NCBI GenBank assembly: GCA_019348365.1
Contig: JAHWJO010000115.1
Location: 1 to 10,693, forward strand
From: Armatimonadota bacterium
GTDB lineage: Bacteria; Armatimonadota; DTGP01; JAHWJO01
Direction: 5' to 3'
DNA: 10,693 nucleotides
This document shows positions 1-6,445 of the stretch, piece after piece; the first letter of the stretch is position 1; every line of letters begins with the position of its first letter. The translations under genes and the position numbers were made by a program. Below the pieces are notes generated by a model, which was not told where the DNA came from, made no database searches, and saw only the letters and a list, made by a program, of their open reading frames with translations.

Positions 1-12
1 CTCTTCCGATCT
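1..12 (+). other. Illumina adapter remnant at contig end
   Basis: The first 12 bases, CTCTTCCGATCT, are identical to the 3' end of the standard Illumina TruSeq adapter. A 12-base match exactly at the first base of the sequence is best explained by untrimmed adapter rather than by genomic DNA. The biological sequence therefore probably begins at about position 13. Confidence 0.9.
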
Positions 13-620
13 GAAAGAGAAGCGTATCACCGGAGGAGAATAACCGACGTCTCCCCAATATTATGTACAATTGATCTGTTCCTGTTCAAAAAGCGTCTCT
101 TTAACACGACATAAACTGGATGGGGTCAGGATGCGCTCCTGGATAGGACTTTTTAGAGACGGGGAAGCTTCTTGCTGGGAACAGAAAGCGATGCACGGGG
201 TTCGGCAGAGAAACGCCTCCGAATCTGCCCGAATCGGAGGCGTTTAGGGTGGGACAGGGGGCAATTAGAGGCTCATTCCATGCCATGTGTTTGGCGATGA
301 AAACGATGGAGTTGCATACCGGGTATCGATTCCTCTGAGGATCTACATTCGGCGGAGTTTCGGTGGTCGGTGTGGCATCCTACAAAGGGTTGGACCGAAG
401 GAACTCTGGCTCCTCATCATTAGATGCGAGGTACTGCAGATGTGAGGTACTGCCTTCCTGTTTACGTGACAGGCCGATGCTTATACAGGAGACGCCGGCG
501 AGCGAGGACCGGATAAATGCATCGACGGTGGGGGATACAAGGAACGGGCAGAGGGGTGGTTCCGGGTAAGGTTCTGCAAGCCTTGCAATACGCATGGCGT
601 TTGGAGAAGTATGTTTCATA
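13..620. other. Gene-poor stretch with stem-loops
   Basis: No convincing gene is seen on either strand. The open frames here (for example 363-569 plus and 380-619 minus) lack ribosome binding sites and recognisable domains, and overlap each other. What can be seen is: a 7-bp inverted repeat at 94-100/155-161 enclosing a CAGGA/TCCTG hairpin; a perfect 12-bp stem-loop at 211-222/234-245; and a 16-bp imperfect tandem duplication at 423-454. The stretch was checked for 23S and 5S rRNA signatures because the neighbouring tRNA pair suggests an rRNA spacer; none was recognised. Confidence 0.6.
211..245. other. Perfect 12-bp stem-loop
   Basis: AAACGCCTCCGA at 211-222 pairs perfectly with 234-245 across an 11-nt loop. 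There is no T-run directly after either arm, so a Rho-independent terminator is not clear. It could end a transcript entering from either side, or be part of a small structured RNA together with the 94-161 inverted repeat. Confidence 0.5.
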
Positions 621-621
621 C

Positions 622-671
622 AAAAATGGCCTCACTACCCTCCTCTGATCGTACCGAAGGGTAGAAAGGCC
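622..671 (-). terminator. Rho-independent terminator of the tRNA-Ile/tRNA-Ala unit
   Basis: On the minus strand, 671-659 (GGCCTTTCTACCC) pairs with 640-628 (GGGTAGTGAGGCC) apart from two central mismatches, and is followed at once by ATTTTTG. It lies 38 nt after the 3' end of tRNA-Ala, a natural place to end the two-tRNA transcript. Confidence 0.65.
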
Positions 672-708
672 GTTAACGGTCGAGAAACCCGCCCGTGTCC
701 TGGGGGAA

Positions 709-781
709 TGGAGGCGACAGGGATCGAACCTGCGACCTCATCCGTGCAAAGGATGCGCTCTCCCAACTGAGCTACGCCCCC
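709..781 (-). tRNA. tRNA-Ala (anticodon TGC)
   Basis: The minus strand folds as a full cloverleaf of 73 nt. The acceptor stem GGGGGCG pairs with CGCCTCC, with one G-U pair. The anticodon stem is CATCC/GGATG around the loop TTTGCAC, which gives anticodon TGC. The T-arm carries GGTTCGATCC and the discriminator base is A. The CCA tail is not encoded. It is the second gene of a two-tRNA transcript, after tRNA-Ile. Confidence 0.97.
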
Positions 782-785
782 ATAA

Positions 786-897
786 AAATGATGAATGATG
801 GGTTATGAATGATGAAACAATCCCTCTTGGGCCGGAGCCGTTCACTTCCGACAGGTCTGGAGTTGATTCAGCACTCATAACTCATCATTCATCATTT
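786..897. repeat. Palindromic heptamer-repeat element A between two tRNAs
   Basis: The arms at 786-811 and 872-897 are inverted copies over 26 nt with two mismatches. Each arm is made of 7-base units of the type AATGATG, with GGTTATG or AGTTATG as variant units. The ~60-nt centre contains a GGCCGGAG...CTTCCGAC partial hairpin that resembles the centre of the element at 5388-5497, which marks the two as one family. It lies inside the tRNA-Ile/tRNA-Ala transcript, where it would form a long hairpin separating the two tRNAs. Confidence 0.85.
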
Positions 898-901
898 CAA
901 A

Positions 902-975
<74 letters not shown>

Positions 976-1038
976 GTCCCGCCGTTCTACTTCAGCCCCG
1001 TGACTCGGTCCAACGACAAGGTCTCACAACCAGGGTTT

Positions 1039-1067
1039 ATTCTAACAGAGTGTCCGGCAGGGGTCAA
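1039..1067 (-). promoter_or_regulatory. Sigma70-type promoter of the tRNA-Ile/tRNA-Ala unit
   Basis: On the minus strand, TTGACC (1067-1062) and TAGAAT (1044-1039) are separated by exactly 17 nt. The start of transcription would fall near 1032, about 57 nt before tRNA-Ile. This promoter shows that the tRNA pair can be transcribed by itself and need not depend on an upstream 16S gene. Confidence 0.75.
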
Positions 1068-1114
1068 GGGGAGGCAGCAGTTGGCGCGCGGAATTTCGCA
1101 GGCCTTTTCTTCTT

Positions 1115-1170
1115 CGGGCCATGGATGCATCATGGCCCGGAGGAAGGGCCGCGCCCGGCTTCTCAGCCGG
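1115..1170. other. Two stem-loops downstream of the CDF gene
   Basis: CGGGCCATG at 1115-1123 pairs perfectly with 1131-1139 around a 7-nt loop, and CCGGC at 1155-1159 pairs with GCCGG at 1166-1170. Both lie directly after the stop codon of the CDF transporter gene (minus strand). Neither is followed by a U-run in the minus direction, so they may protect the mRNA end or assist termination by another route. Confidence 0.4.
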
Positions 1171-1172
1171 AG

Positions 1173-2069
1173 TCAAAAGATGTGAACATCGCCTTCATTC
1201 GACGGTTCGACATGGATGACCACATGTGCGCCTTCCATCTCTCCTTCGATCCGATCCCGAAGGTCGTGCGCGATGTCGTGGCCTTCCCGCACGGTCAGGT
1301 CGCCGGAGACCCGGATGTGCAGGTCGATGTGGCGCTGACCGCCGACCCGGCGGGTGCGGATCTGGTGGAAGCTGTGGATGGCCGGGTGCTCCTGCGCGAG
1401 CTGCGCGATCCGCTCGATCTCCCCCGGCGGCAGGGAAACGTCCATGAGCTGCTGCATGGAATTCATCATGGTGCGCCAGCCGATCATGAAGAGGATCCCC
1501 GTGACGACCAGCGCCGCCAGCGGGTCGAAGATCGGGTTGCCGGTGAAATAGACCAGGGACAGGCCCGCCAATACGCCCAGGGAGGTGTAAACGTCCGTGC
1601 GGAGATGTTCCGCATCGGCGTGGAGCGCATCCGAGTGGGTCTCGCGGGCCACCCGCATCAGCCACCCGGAGACCCACGTATTCACCCCGGCGGAGAGGAC
1701 CATCACCCCGAGCGCCCATCCCAGCTTTTCCGGGGGCTCCTGGCGCGATAGCCGCTGGATCGCCTCATGCGCCAGGAAGGTCCCGGCCCCCAGAATGAGC
1801 AGCCCCTCCAGCGCCCCGGAAACGTTCTCGTACTTTCCGTGTCCATACGGATGGTCATGGTCGGCGGGGATGTCCGACGCGCGGACGGCGAAGAACGCCA
1901 TGAACGACGCCACCAGGTCCACCATCGAGTGAATGGCTTCGGAGATGACGCTCACCGAGCCCGTCATGCCCCCGACGATGAGCTTCAAGATGATCAGCGC
2001 CGTGTTGGAGAAGATGGAAAACCGCGCCGCATGCACTTTCGTGCGCGTCCCGCTCTGTTGCGTGTTCAA
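1173..2069 (-). CDS. Cation diffusion facilitator (CDF) family transporter
   Basis: This is a 298-aa inner-membrane metal/proton antiporter of the CDF (ZnT/YiiP/FieF) family, expected to export Zn2+ or a similar divalent metal from the cytoplasm. The N-terminal two thirds holds about six membrane helices. The transport-site pairs H47-x3-D51 (SEAIHSMVDL) and H155-x3-D159 (EHLRTDVYTS) are both present, as is the conserved HPYGHGKYE loop (73-81). The C-terminal ~90 residues form the soluble ZT-dimer domain, with the histidines of GQRHIDLHIRV and HVVIHVEP. An HD/HD site is usual for Zn-type members; substrate choice is inferred. The start is a TTG at 2069 behind a GGAGGGAGGAG ribosome site; the next in-frame methionine is residue 35, inside the first helix. 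The length is normal. The gene is probably monocistronic. Confidence 0.93.
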   Translation of the reverse strand: MNTQQSGTRTKVHAARFSIFSNTALIILKLIVGGMTGSVSVISEAIHSMVDLVASFMAFFAVRASDIPADHDHPYGHGKYENVSGALEGLLILGAGTFLAHEAIQRLSRQEPPEKLGWALGVMVLSAGVNTWVSGWLMRVARETHSDALHADAEHLRTDVYTSLGVLAGLSLVYFTGNPIFDPLAALVVTGILFMIGWRTMMNSMQQLMDVSLPPGEIERIAQLAQEHPAIHSFHQIRTRRVGGQRHIDLHIRVSGDLTVREGHDIAHDLRDRIEGEMEGAHVVIHVEPSNEGDVHIF

Positions 2070-2284
2070 CCGCTCCGCTCCTCCCTCCTTTTACTACGTA
2101 CCGCCGGCTCCGGCGCTCTTCTCCGCCGACTGTGTTGGATTGAGGCGGCGGACAGGGGCTAGACGAACTCCAAACCTCTGGGGCATACTAATGAAGGAAC
2201 CTGTACGAAGGGTAGGGAATCGCCTGTCGGATCGACCAGATTCCAGATTGACACGATTCCAACCGTTATAAAAATGTCTCACCT

Positions 2285-2310
2285 ATAAGAATGTCTCATA
2301 AGAATGTCTC
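2285..2310 (+). repeat. 13-bp tandem duplication across the start of the secreted-protein gene
   Basis: ATAAGAATGTCTC occurs twice without a gap (2285-2297 and 2298-2310), and a third partial copy, AATGTCTC, lies at 2273-2280. Each copy holds an ATG (2274, 2291, 2304). Thirteen bases is not a multiple of three, so the ATGs fall in different frames: only the one at 2291 is in frame with the long gene. The one at 2304 opens a 14-codon ORF that ends in TGA at 2346-2348. Confidence 0.85.
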
Positions 2311-5300
2311 ATCCCCCCTTCCCCGCTCGCGCAGGAGGAATCCCCTGAACCGACGATTCATCGCTTACCCGGCCTTTTTCCGTAGCCTCTCCCATGCGAA
2401 TCCGAATCCGCATGCGATTTCCGCCCCCGGCCTCAACGCCCCGGCTTTCCCTATGATGCCGGGGGCGCCGGTCAGCCGGAACGCTTCCTCTTCATGCCGC
2501 TGGGCCTCTCCGCTCACGCTGTGCCTCATGATCGCGCTCGCGCTCTCGAACGGAGGGGCGGGGGCGGCCCCGGCCAAGCGCGAGCCGAAGCCCAAGAAGC
2601 CCGAGAACAAGCCCCCGGTGATCCGGGCGGCGGATCCCAACGCTCCGGCGGCGGCGCTCTCGCGGCAGTACAGCTTCGGCCTGTACCAGGTCGGGTACCG
2701 GTCGGCGGCCCCGAAGGGCTCCACCGCCATGTTACCCCGCGCGGCCAACGGTTCCACCCTCCTCACGCACCTCCCCCTCGAAGGGGCGGGGCCGTGGCTG
2801 GATGCGCGCCGGAGCGCCTGGCATCGGGGGTCGTTCGCGGATATGGCGCGGGCGGGGATCAACGTCGCCCTCGTGCAGTACCCCGCCGATCTCTCCTCGC
2901 GCCAGGAGTGGGGACGGCAGGGGCTGGATATGGCGGCCCAGGCGATCCGCGAGATGCGCGCGCAGGGACAGTCCGCCCCCTCTCTCGCCCCCTCCCTCGA
3001 TTTCAGTCAGGATCCGAAGTGGAACCTGAACCGCATCCCCGACCGGCTGGCGTTTTATTCCGTCGTGCGGGACTTCTACCGGCGGGTGCCCCCCGCGTAC
3101 CGGACGCTCGTGTCCCTGCCGGGAACGGACGCGCTTCCCAACGCTCACCCGGTCTTTCTCGGCACTCCGAACGGCCTGGCGGGGATCAGCGCGGAGTTCG
3201 TCACGGAATTCCGTAAGTGGTTCGAGAAGGAGTTCGGGCGGCCCGTCGCGCTGGCGGGAGAGCAGGGATGGAAAACCGCCGCGCCCAACCTCGACGCTTA
3301 CTACGAAATGGACCCCGCCAAACCGCTCGGGCGAGACGCGACGGGGCCGTTGAGCACGGCGACCCTCACTCCCAGCTACAACGAGCGGGGCCTGCTCGGC
3401 GACAACGTCCCGATCCGCGCCCGCATGAACGGCCGCCCCTACGTCGCCGCCTGGAACGACACGGGCAAGCAGCGGCCCGACTGGGTCCTGCTCAACAGCT
3501 GGAACGGGTGGCGCGACGGGACGGAGCTCGCCCCCAGCCGCGAAAGCGGCGACCGCGACCTCAACCTGACCCGCGCCGCGCTTGCTCACATGGACAGCAA
3601 CGAGCCGTACCGCGCCCGGCTGCTCCAGCAGTCCGTGCCGTCGGGGATGCATCCGGGCGCGCTCGTGCGGGTCGAGTTCCGGGTGGAGAACGCCGGCGTC
3701 CAGCCCTGGACCGAGAACCTCTCCAAACTGCGCTACGCCTGGCTCAGGGACGGCCAGGCGGTCGCTTCGGGGGAGTCGAGCCTGACGCGGACGGTCCGGG
3801 CACGAGAGGAGCACACGGTCGGGCTGCTCGTCCCCGCCCGGTCCAGTAACGGCCCTCTCGAAGAGGGAGAGTACCAGCTTCGTTTCAGCCTGACCGCGCC
3901 GGGGATCGATCCCGCACCGCCGGGCCACCTCTCGCTCGGCACGTATGCGGTGCGGGTGGGATCGCGCCCGGAGATGGCGGCGACCCTCCTCGACAGCGCG
4001 ATGCCGCTCGTCCTCCAGCCCGGACCGGCCTACCGGGCGCGGGTGCGGCTCCGGAACGACGGGAGCCGGGCGTGGACCCAGGCGGACCACACCCTCACCT
4101 ACCGGTGGCGGCGGGTGTCCGACAACACGACCGACTCCAACGACGTGCCCCGCGACCTCCCGCCTCTGAAGGACGAGCTGGCCCTGAAGACTCCGCTCCG
4201 GGTGGACGTGCTTCCCGGAACCCTGGCGGACGTGGAGGCGAGCGTGGCCGCCCTCGACGCGCAGGGGAAGCCCCTGCCGCCGAGCACGCCGGAGTCGGGC
4301 TGGCATTACGAGTTGGATTGGGTGGTGACCGGGCCGAACGGAGTGGCGGTCACCCGATCCCCGGAAGCCGTGAACCTCGTGAAGCGGGACCCCGGCATCG
4401 ATTTTCCGCTGGGCAGCGGTCTCCCCCGCGAGATGAACGCCGACTCGCCCCATGAAGTAAAAGTGGTGGTCCGGAACATCGGGCCGGAGAAGTGGACTTC
4501 CGGCCAGGTGCAGCTCGGCGCGCGCTGGTACTACTGGGACGGTGTCCCGATGAACTGGGACAGCCCGCGCGTGCCGGTCTCCGGCCCCCTGGGCGACCTG
4601 TCTCCCGGAGAACAGGCGCTGGTCCGCATCCCCGTGCAGGCCCCGCCCCTCGGCGGGATGTTCCTCGTCTCGGTGGAGGCGTACGTCGACGGCGAATGGG
4701 CCTCCGCGCTGCCCGCGACGCGCGGGGCGGTGGTGGTGCCGGAGTCGATTGCGGTGCGGGGCGGCGGTTTCCAGCCGCTCACCATCGCAGGGACGAAGCT
4801 GTACAATTTCGACGGCATCTCCCCCGATGCGGTCCCCTCCGACGGCAATTTCGACGGGCGGGGCAACTCGTTCCCCGGCCAGCTGCTGCCGCCGCTGGTG
4901 ACGCCGGAGGAGGTTCGCAGCGCGCTCTACCCGTCGGGGTATCTGGGCCCGGTGCTCGGCGTGGGGCTGGATGCGAACCGCCGCGTCCCCTTCGAGTTCC
5001 CGCCGAAGGTGGATGGCGGCCCCAATATGGTGGCCGCTTCGGGACAGAACATCCGGGTGCAGGTGCCCCGGTGCAGCGCCGTGCATTTTCTCATGGCGAG
5101 CGACGTGGACCTGGATGCCGAATTCGCCTTCACGTTCGAGGACGGCAGCCAGAAGCGGGAGCAGGTGAACATGTCCGCCTGGGACCGCGCGCCCGCGTTC
5201 CCGAACGAATCGGTCGGGTTCTACACGCCGGTTCGGAACACGCCGTCCGGCGTGGAGCGGCATGATACGTACCTGAAGCATTACGCCATCCGGTTCCCTG

Positions 5301-5380
5301 AGAAGCCCACCCTCGCCTCCATCGACTTCCCCAACGACTCGCGTGTGAAGATCGTCGCCATGACGGTGGAAACCTGGTAA
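2291..5380 (+). CDS. Large secreted protein: GH99-like barrel, three Ig-like repeats, C-terminal beta-sandwich
   Basis: This 1029-aa protein is probably exported and carbohydrate-active. A hydrophobic stretch near 75-90 (TLCLMIALAL) followed by AGAAPA looks like a signal peptide, so the true start may be the ATG at 2453 (residue 55). No start has a clear ribosome site; an AGGAGG at 2333-2338 precedes an in-frame CTG at 2345. A Lys/Pro-rich linker follows. Residues ~125-430 look like a TIM barrel of the GH99/WbsX-like type, with FADMARAGINVALVQYPAD near 182, PSLDFSQD (D237) and SWNGWRDGTELAPS at 403-416. Three Ig-like repeats follow, each with the pattern VxVxNxGxxxW (W473, W595, W735). The C-terminal domain from about Y838 (YNFDGISPDAVPSDGNFDG) resembles beta-sandwich modules at the end of actinobacterial glycosidases. 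The exact enzymatic activity is unknown. WNEW is usual in GH99-like proteins and here it is WNGW, so activity may be altered or lost. Confidence 0.75.
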   Translation: MSHKNVSSPLPRSRRRNPLNRRFIAYPAFFRSLSHANPNPHAISAPGLNAPAFPMMPGAPVSRNASSSCRWASPLTLCLMIALALSNGGAGAAPAKREPKPKKPENKPPVIRAADPNAPAAALSRQYSFGLYQVGYRSAAPKGSTAMLPRAANGSTLLTHLPLEGAGPWLDARRSAWHRGSFADMARAGINVALVQYPADLSSRQEWGRQGLDMAAQAIREMRAQGQSAPSLAPSLDFSQDPKWNLNRIPDRLAFYSVVRDFYRRVPPAYRTLVSLPGTDALPNAHPVFLGTPNGLAGISAEFVTEFRKWFEKEFGRPVALAGEQGWKTAAPNLDAYYEMDPAKPLGRDATGPLSTATLTPSYNERGLLGDNVPIRARMNGRPYVAAWNDTGKQRPDWVLLNSWNGWRDGTELAPSRESGDRDLNLTRAALAHMDSNEPYRARLLQQSVPSGMHPGALVRVEFRVENAGVQPWTENLSKLRYAWLRDGQAVASGESSLTRTVRAREEHTVGLLVPARSSNGPLEEGEYQLRFSLTAPGIDPAPPGHLSLGTYAVRVGSRPEMAATLLDSAMPLVLQPGPAYRARVRLRNDGSRAWTQADHTLTYRWRRVSDNTTDSNDVPRDLPPLKDELALKTPLRVDVLPGTLADVEASVAALDAQGKPLPPSTPESGWHYELDWVVTGPNGVAVTRSPEAVNLVKRDPGIDFPLGSGLPREMNADSPHEVKVVVRNIGPEKWTSGQVQLGARWYYWDGVPMNWDSPRVPVSGPLGDLSPGEQALVRIPVQAPPLGGMFLVSVEAYVDGEWASALPATRGAVVVPESIAVRGGGFQPLTIAGTKLYNFDGISPDAVPSDGNFDGRGNSFPGQLLPPLVTPEEVRSALYPSGYLGPVLGVGLDANRRVPFEFPPKVDGGPNMVAASGQNIRVQVPRCSAVHFLMASDVDLDAEFAFTFEDGSQKREQVNMSAWDRAPAFPNESVGFYTPVRNTPSGVERHDTYLKHYAIRFPEKPTLASIDFPNDSRVKIVAMTVETW

Positions 5381-5387
5381 CGTAATC

Positions 5388-5497
5388 AGTGATGAATGAT
5401 GAGTGATGAGTTATGAATTAAGACCCGTCACAGGCCGAAGTAACACTTTCGGCATACAGAGTATTAATTCATAACTCATCACTCATCACTCATCACT
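5388..5497. repeat. Palindromic heptamer-repeat element B
   Basis: The arms 5388-5420 and 5465-5497 are 33-nt inverted copies with one mismatch. They are built of 7-base units AGTGATG, AATGATG, AGTGATG and AGTTATG, followed by AATTA. The centre holds its own perfect hairpin, GCCGAA-N8-TTCGGC. The element begins 8 nt after the stop codon of the large secreted-protein gene and lies upstream of the cytochrome c gene. It belongs to the same family as the element at 786-897. Confidence 0.9.
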
Positions 5498-5577
5498 CCT
5501 CTCGTCGGGTTTCTCCCGGCGACTTCTGCGGTATATTCATTTCGGATCACTATTCTCGATAGAGGAGGCTGTTTTTC

Positions 5578-5943
5578 GTGAAATATTCGATTGCGCTGGG
5601 CGTCACCGCCCTTTCCCTGGCGCTTGCGACCGGCAGCGTCATGGGGGCCAAACCCAAACCGAAAGCCCCCGCCAAAGCGGCGGCCGGGAACGTGAAGAAC
5701 GGCGCGGCCGTCTTCGCCAAGCGGTTCCCCGTGGAGTGCAAAGCCTGCCACAAGTTCAAGAACCAAGGCAGCACCGCGCTCGGTACCGACCTGACCCACG
5801 CCGGCAAGAAGATGAACGCAGCGAAGCTCAAGGCCGTGATGCAGAATCCCAAGAAGTTCAATCCGAAGTCGATCATGCCCCCCGTGAAATGGTCGGACAA
5901 GGAGCTGACGGATGTCGCCGCGTTCCTGGCGACCCAGAAGTAA
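5578..5943 (+). CDS. Small periplasmic c-type cytochrome (class I, one haem)
   Basis: This 121-aa protein is an exported electron carrier. Residues 1-24 form a signal peptide (positive start, hydrophobic core, ending near SVMGA). A Lys/Pro/Ala-rich linker follows (25-36), then one haem-binding motif C54-K-A-C57-H58. The likely distal ligand is M100 in KSIMPPVKW, and the last helix (SDKELTDVAAFLATQK) is typical of cytochrome c class I. The length suits a one-haem domain. The start is GTG at 5578, behind AGAGGAGG with good spacing. A possible -10, TATATT, lies at 5532-5537 without a clear -35. No oxidase or other redox gene is adjacent, so the partner cannot be named. High-potential electron transfer in the periplasm is inferred from the Met ligand. 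Confidence 0.92.
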   Translation: MKYSIALGVTALSLALATGSVMGAKPKPKAPAKAAAGNVKNGAAVFAKRFPVECKACHKFKNQGSTALGTDLTHAGKKMNAAKLKAVMQNPKKFNPKSIMPPVKWSDKELTDVAAFLATQK

Positions 5944-6045
5944 GAACTCCGGGCCTGACTTCATGCCCCCGGCCAAATGCATAGGGGCTCACCGGCGCGT
6001 AACAGGGAAGACTCCCGTCGGTCTGAGACAAAGAAGCGGTAGCTA

Positions 6046-6074
6046 TTGAACTTCACCTCCGACTCCCCTATAAT
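6046..6074 (+). promoter_or_regulatory. Near-consensus sigma70 promoter with a palindrome around the -10
   Basis: TTGAAC (6046-6051) and a perfect TATAAT (6069-6074) are 17 nt apart. ACTCCC (6062-6067) and GGGAGT (6075-6080) form a 6-bp inverted repeat that encloses the -10. A second inverted repeat, CACCTCC (6054-6060) with GGAGGTG (6089-6095), spans the same site. Such symmetry could be an operator. Transcription would begin near 6081 and run to the candidate RNA. Confidence 0.8.
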
Positions 6075-6080
6075 GGGAGT

Positions 6081-6220
6081 AGATCAAAGGAGGTGATGGC
6101 TGATGCATAGTGACAGTCGAGGTGATTGTGGGGGCTGACCCCTCGAGGCGTTAGCCTCCAATCCTAACAATCACCGCTATGGGCCAATCGTCTGTTGAAG
6201 GCGATTGGCCCATTCATTTG
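6081..6220 (+). ncRNA. Candidate structured small RNA with an 11-codon ORF
   Basis: Downstream of the 6046-6074 promoter lies AAAGGAGGTGAT (6087-6098), whose 12 bases are complementary to the standard 3' end of 16S rRNA. A 9-bp stem, GGTGATTGT (6121-6129) with ACAATCACC (6167-6175), encloses two small hairpins, GGGG-CTGA-CCCC and GAGGC-GTTA-GCCTC, giving a three-way junction. A second perfect 12-bp stem (6179-6190/6202-6213), followed by TCATTTGT, could end the transcript, although its U-tract is weak. ATCACC can also pair with GGTGAT inside the Shine-Dalgarno, and CCTCC with GGAGG, so the fold could switch between a free and a hidden ribosome site. I do not recognise a known RNA family. It could instead be a leader, but no protein gene follows before tRNA-Asn. 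Confidence 0.55.
6103..6138 (+). CDS. Putative 11-aa peptide inside the candidate RNA
   Basis: The ATG at 6103 opens MHSDSRGDCGG and ends in TGA at 6136-6138. It is 9 nt after a very strong AGGAGG. A competing ATG at 6096 gives only MADA before TAG. The stop lies inside the first hairpin of the RNA fold, so ribosomes on this ORF would disrupt the outer stem that begins at 6121. This could be a leader peptide, a dual-function RNA, or chance; there is no homologue I can name. Confidence 0.25.
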   Translation: MHSDSRGDCGG

Positions 6221-6372
6221 TCCGTCTCAGGGGTCCCGTCCACCCGCCCCGTCCACTTGAGGATAAGGGGATCACGTGCCCTTCCTTTTCGTCTCATGAG
6301 CGGCGGGAAAGCGCTATCGGCGACGGCACTCTTCAGGGAATTCCCTCCGATTTGCTCGGCTCGGGGTGAACA

Positions 6373-6402
6373 TTGACAATCCCCGGAAACTCATGATAAG
6401 AT
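6373..6402 (+). promoter_or_regulatory. Promoter of tRNA-Asn
   Basis: A perfect -35 TTGACA (6373-6378) is followed after 18 nt by TAAGAT (6397-6402), preceded by TG at 6394-6395 as in an extended -10. Transcription would start near 6409, giving a leader of about 37 nt before the tRNA. Confidence 0.7.
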
Positions 6403-6445
6403 ACGCAAGGTGATACGCACATCGCCGTAAGAAAGCAAACGAGAT

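Noticed and set aside
423..454. 16-bp imperfect tandem duplication (GATGYGAGGTACTGCM)
   Set aside because: Only two copies with two differences, not linked to a gene or promoter. It is most simply a chance slippage duplication.
380..619. Overlapping short open frames on both strands (363-569 and 380-619)
   Set aside because: There is no ribosome site, no domain and no composition bias typical of the genes in this window.
13..700. 23S or 5S rRNA downstream of the Ile/Ala tRNA pair
   Set aside because: No conserved rRNA sequence was recognised on either strand, and a terminator follows tRNA-Ala at 622-671.
786..897. Short repeated units considered as a CRISPR array
   Set aside because: Units are 7 bases with no spacers, arms are inverted rather than direct copies, and no cas gene is present. 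The same holds for 5388-5497 and 7251-7418.
2248..2272. TTGACA (2248-2253) with TATAAA (2267-2272) as promoter of the secreted-protein gene
   Set aside because: The spacer is only 13 nt, too short for a standard sigma70 promoter. A real promoter may lie elsewhere in 2090-2290, but I could not define it.
2732..5281. An 849-codon open frame on the minus strand, opposite the large secreted-protein gene
   Set aside because: It is rich in Arg, His, Pro and Gly with no recognisable domain or ribosome site, as expected of the antisense of a GC-rich gene. The plus-strand frame has clear domains and a signal peptide.
6179..6376. A 65-codon open frame downstream of the candidate RNA
   Set aside because: It starts inside a 12-bp hairpin without a ribosome site and ends at the tRNA-Asn promoter. 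It shows no domain.
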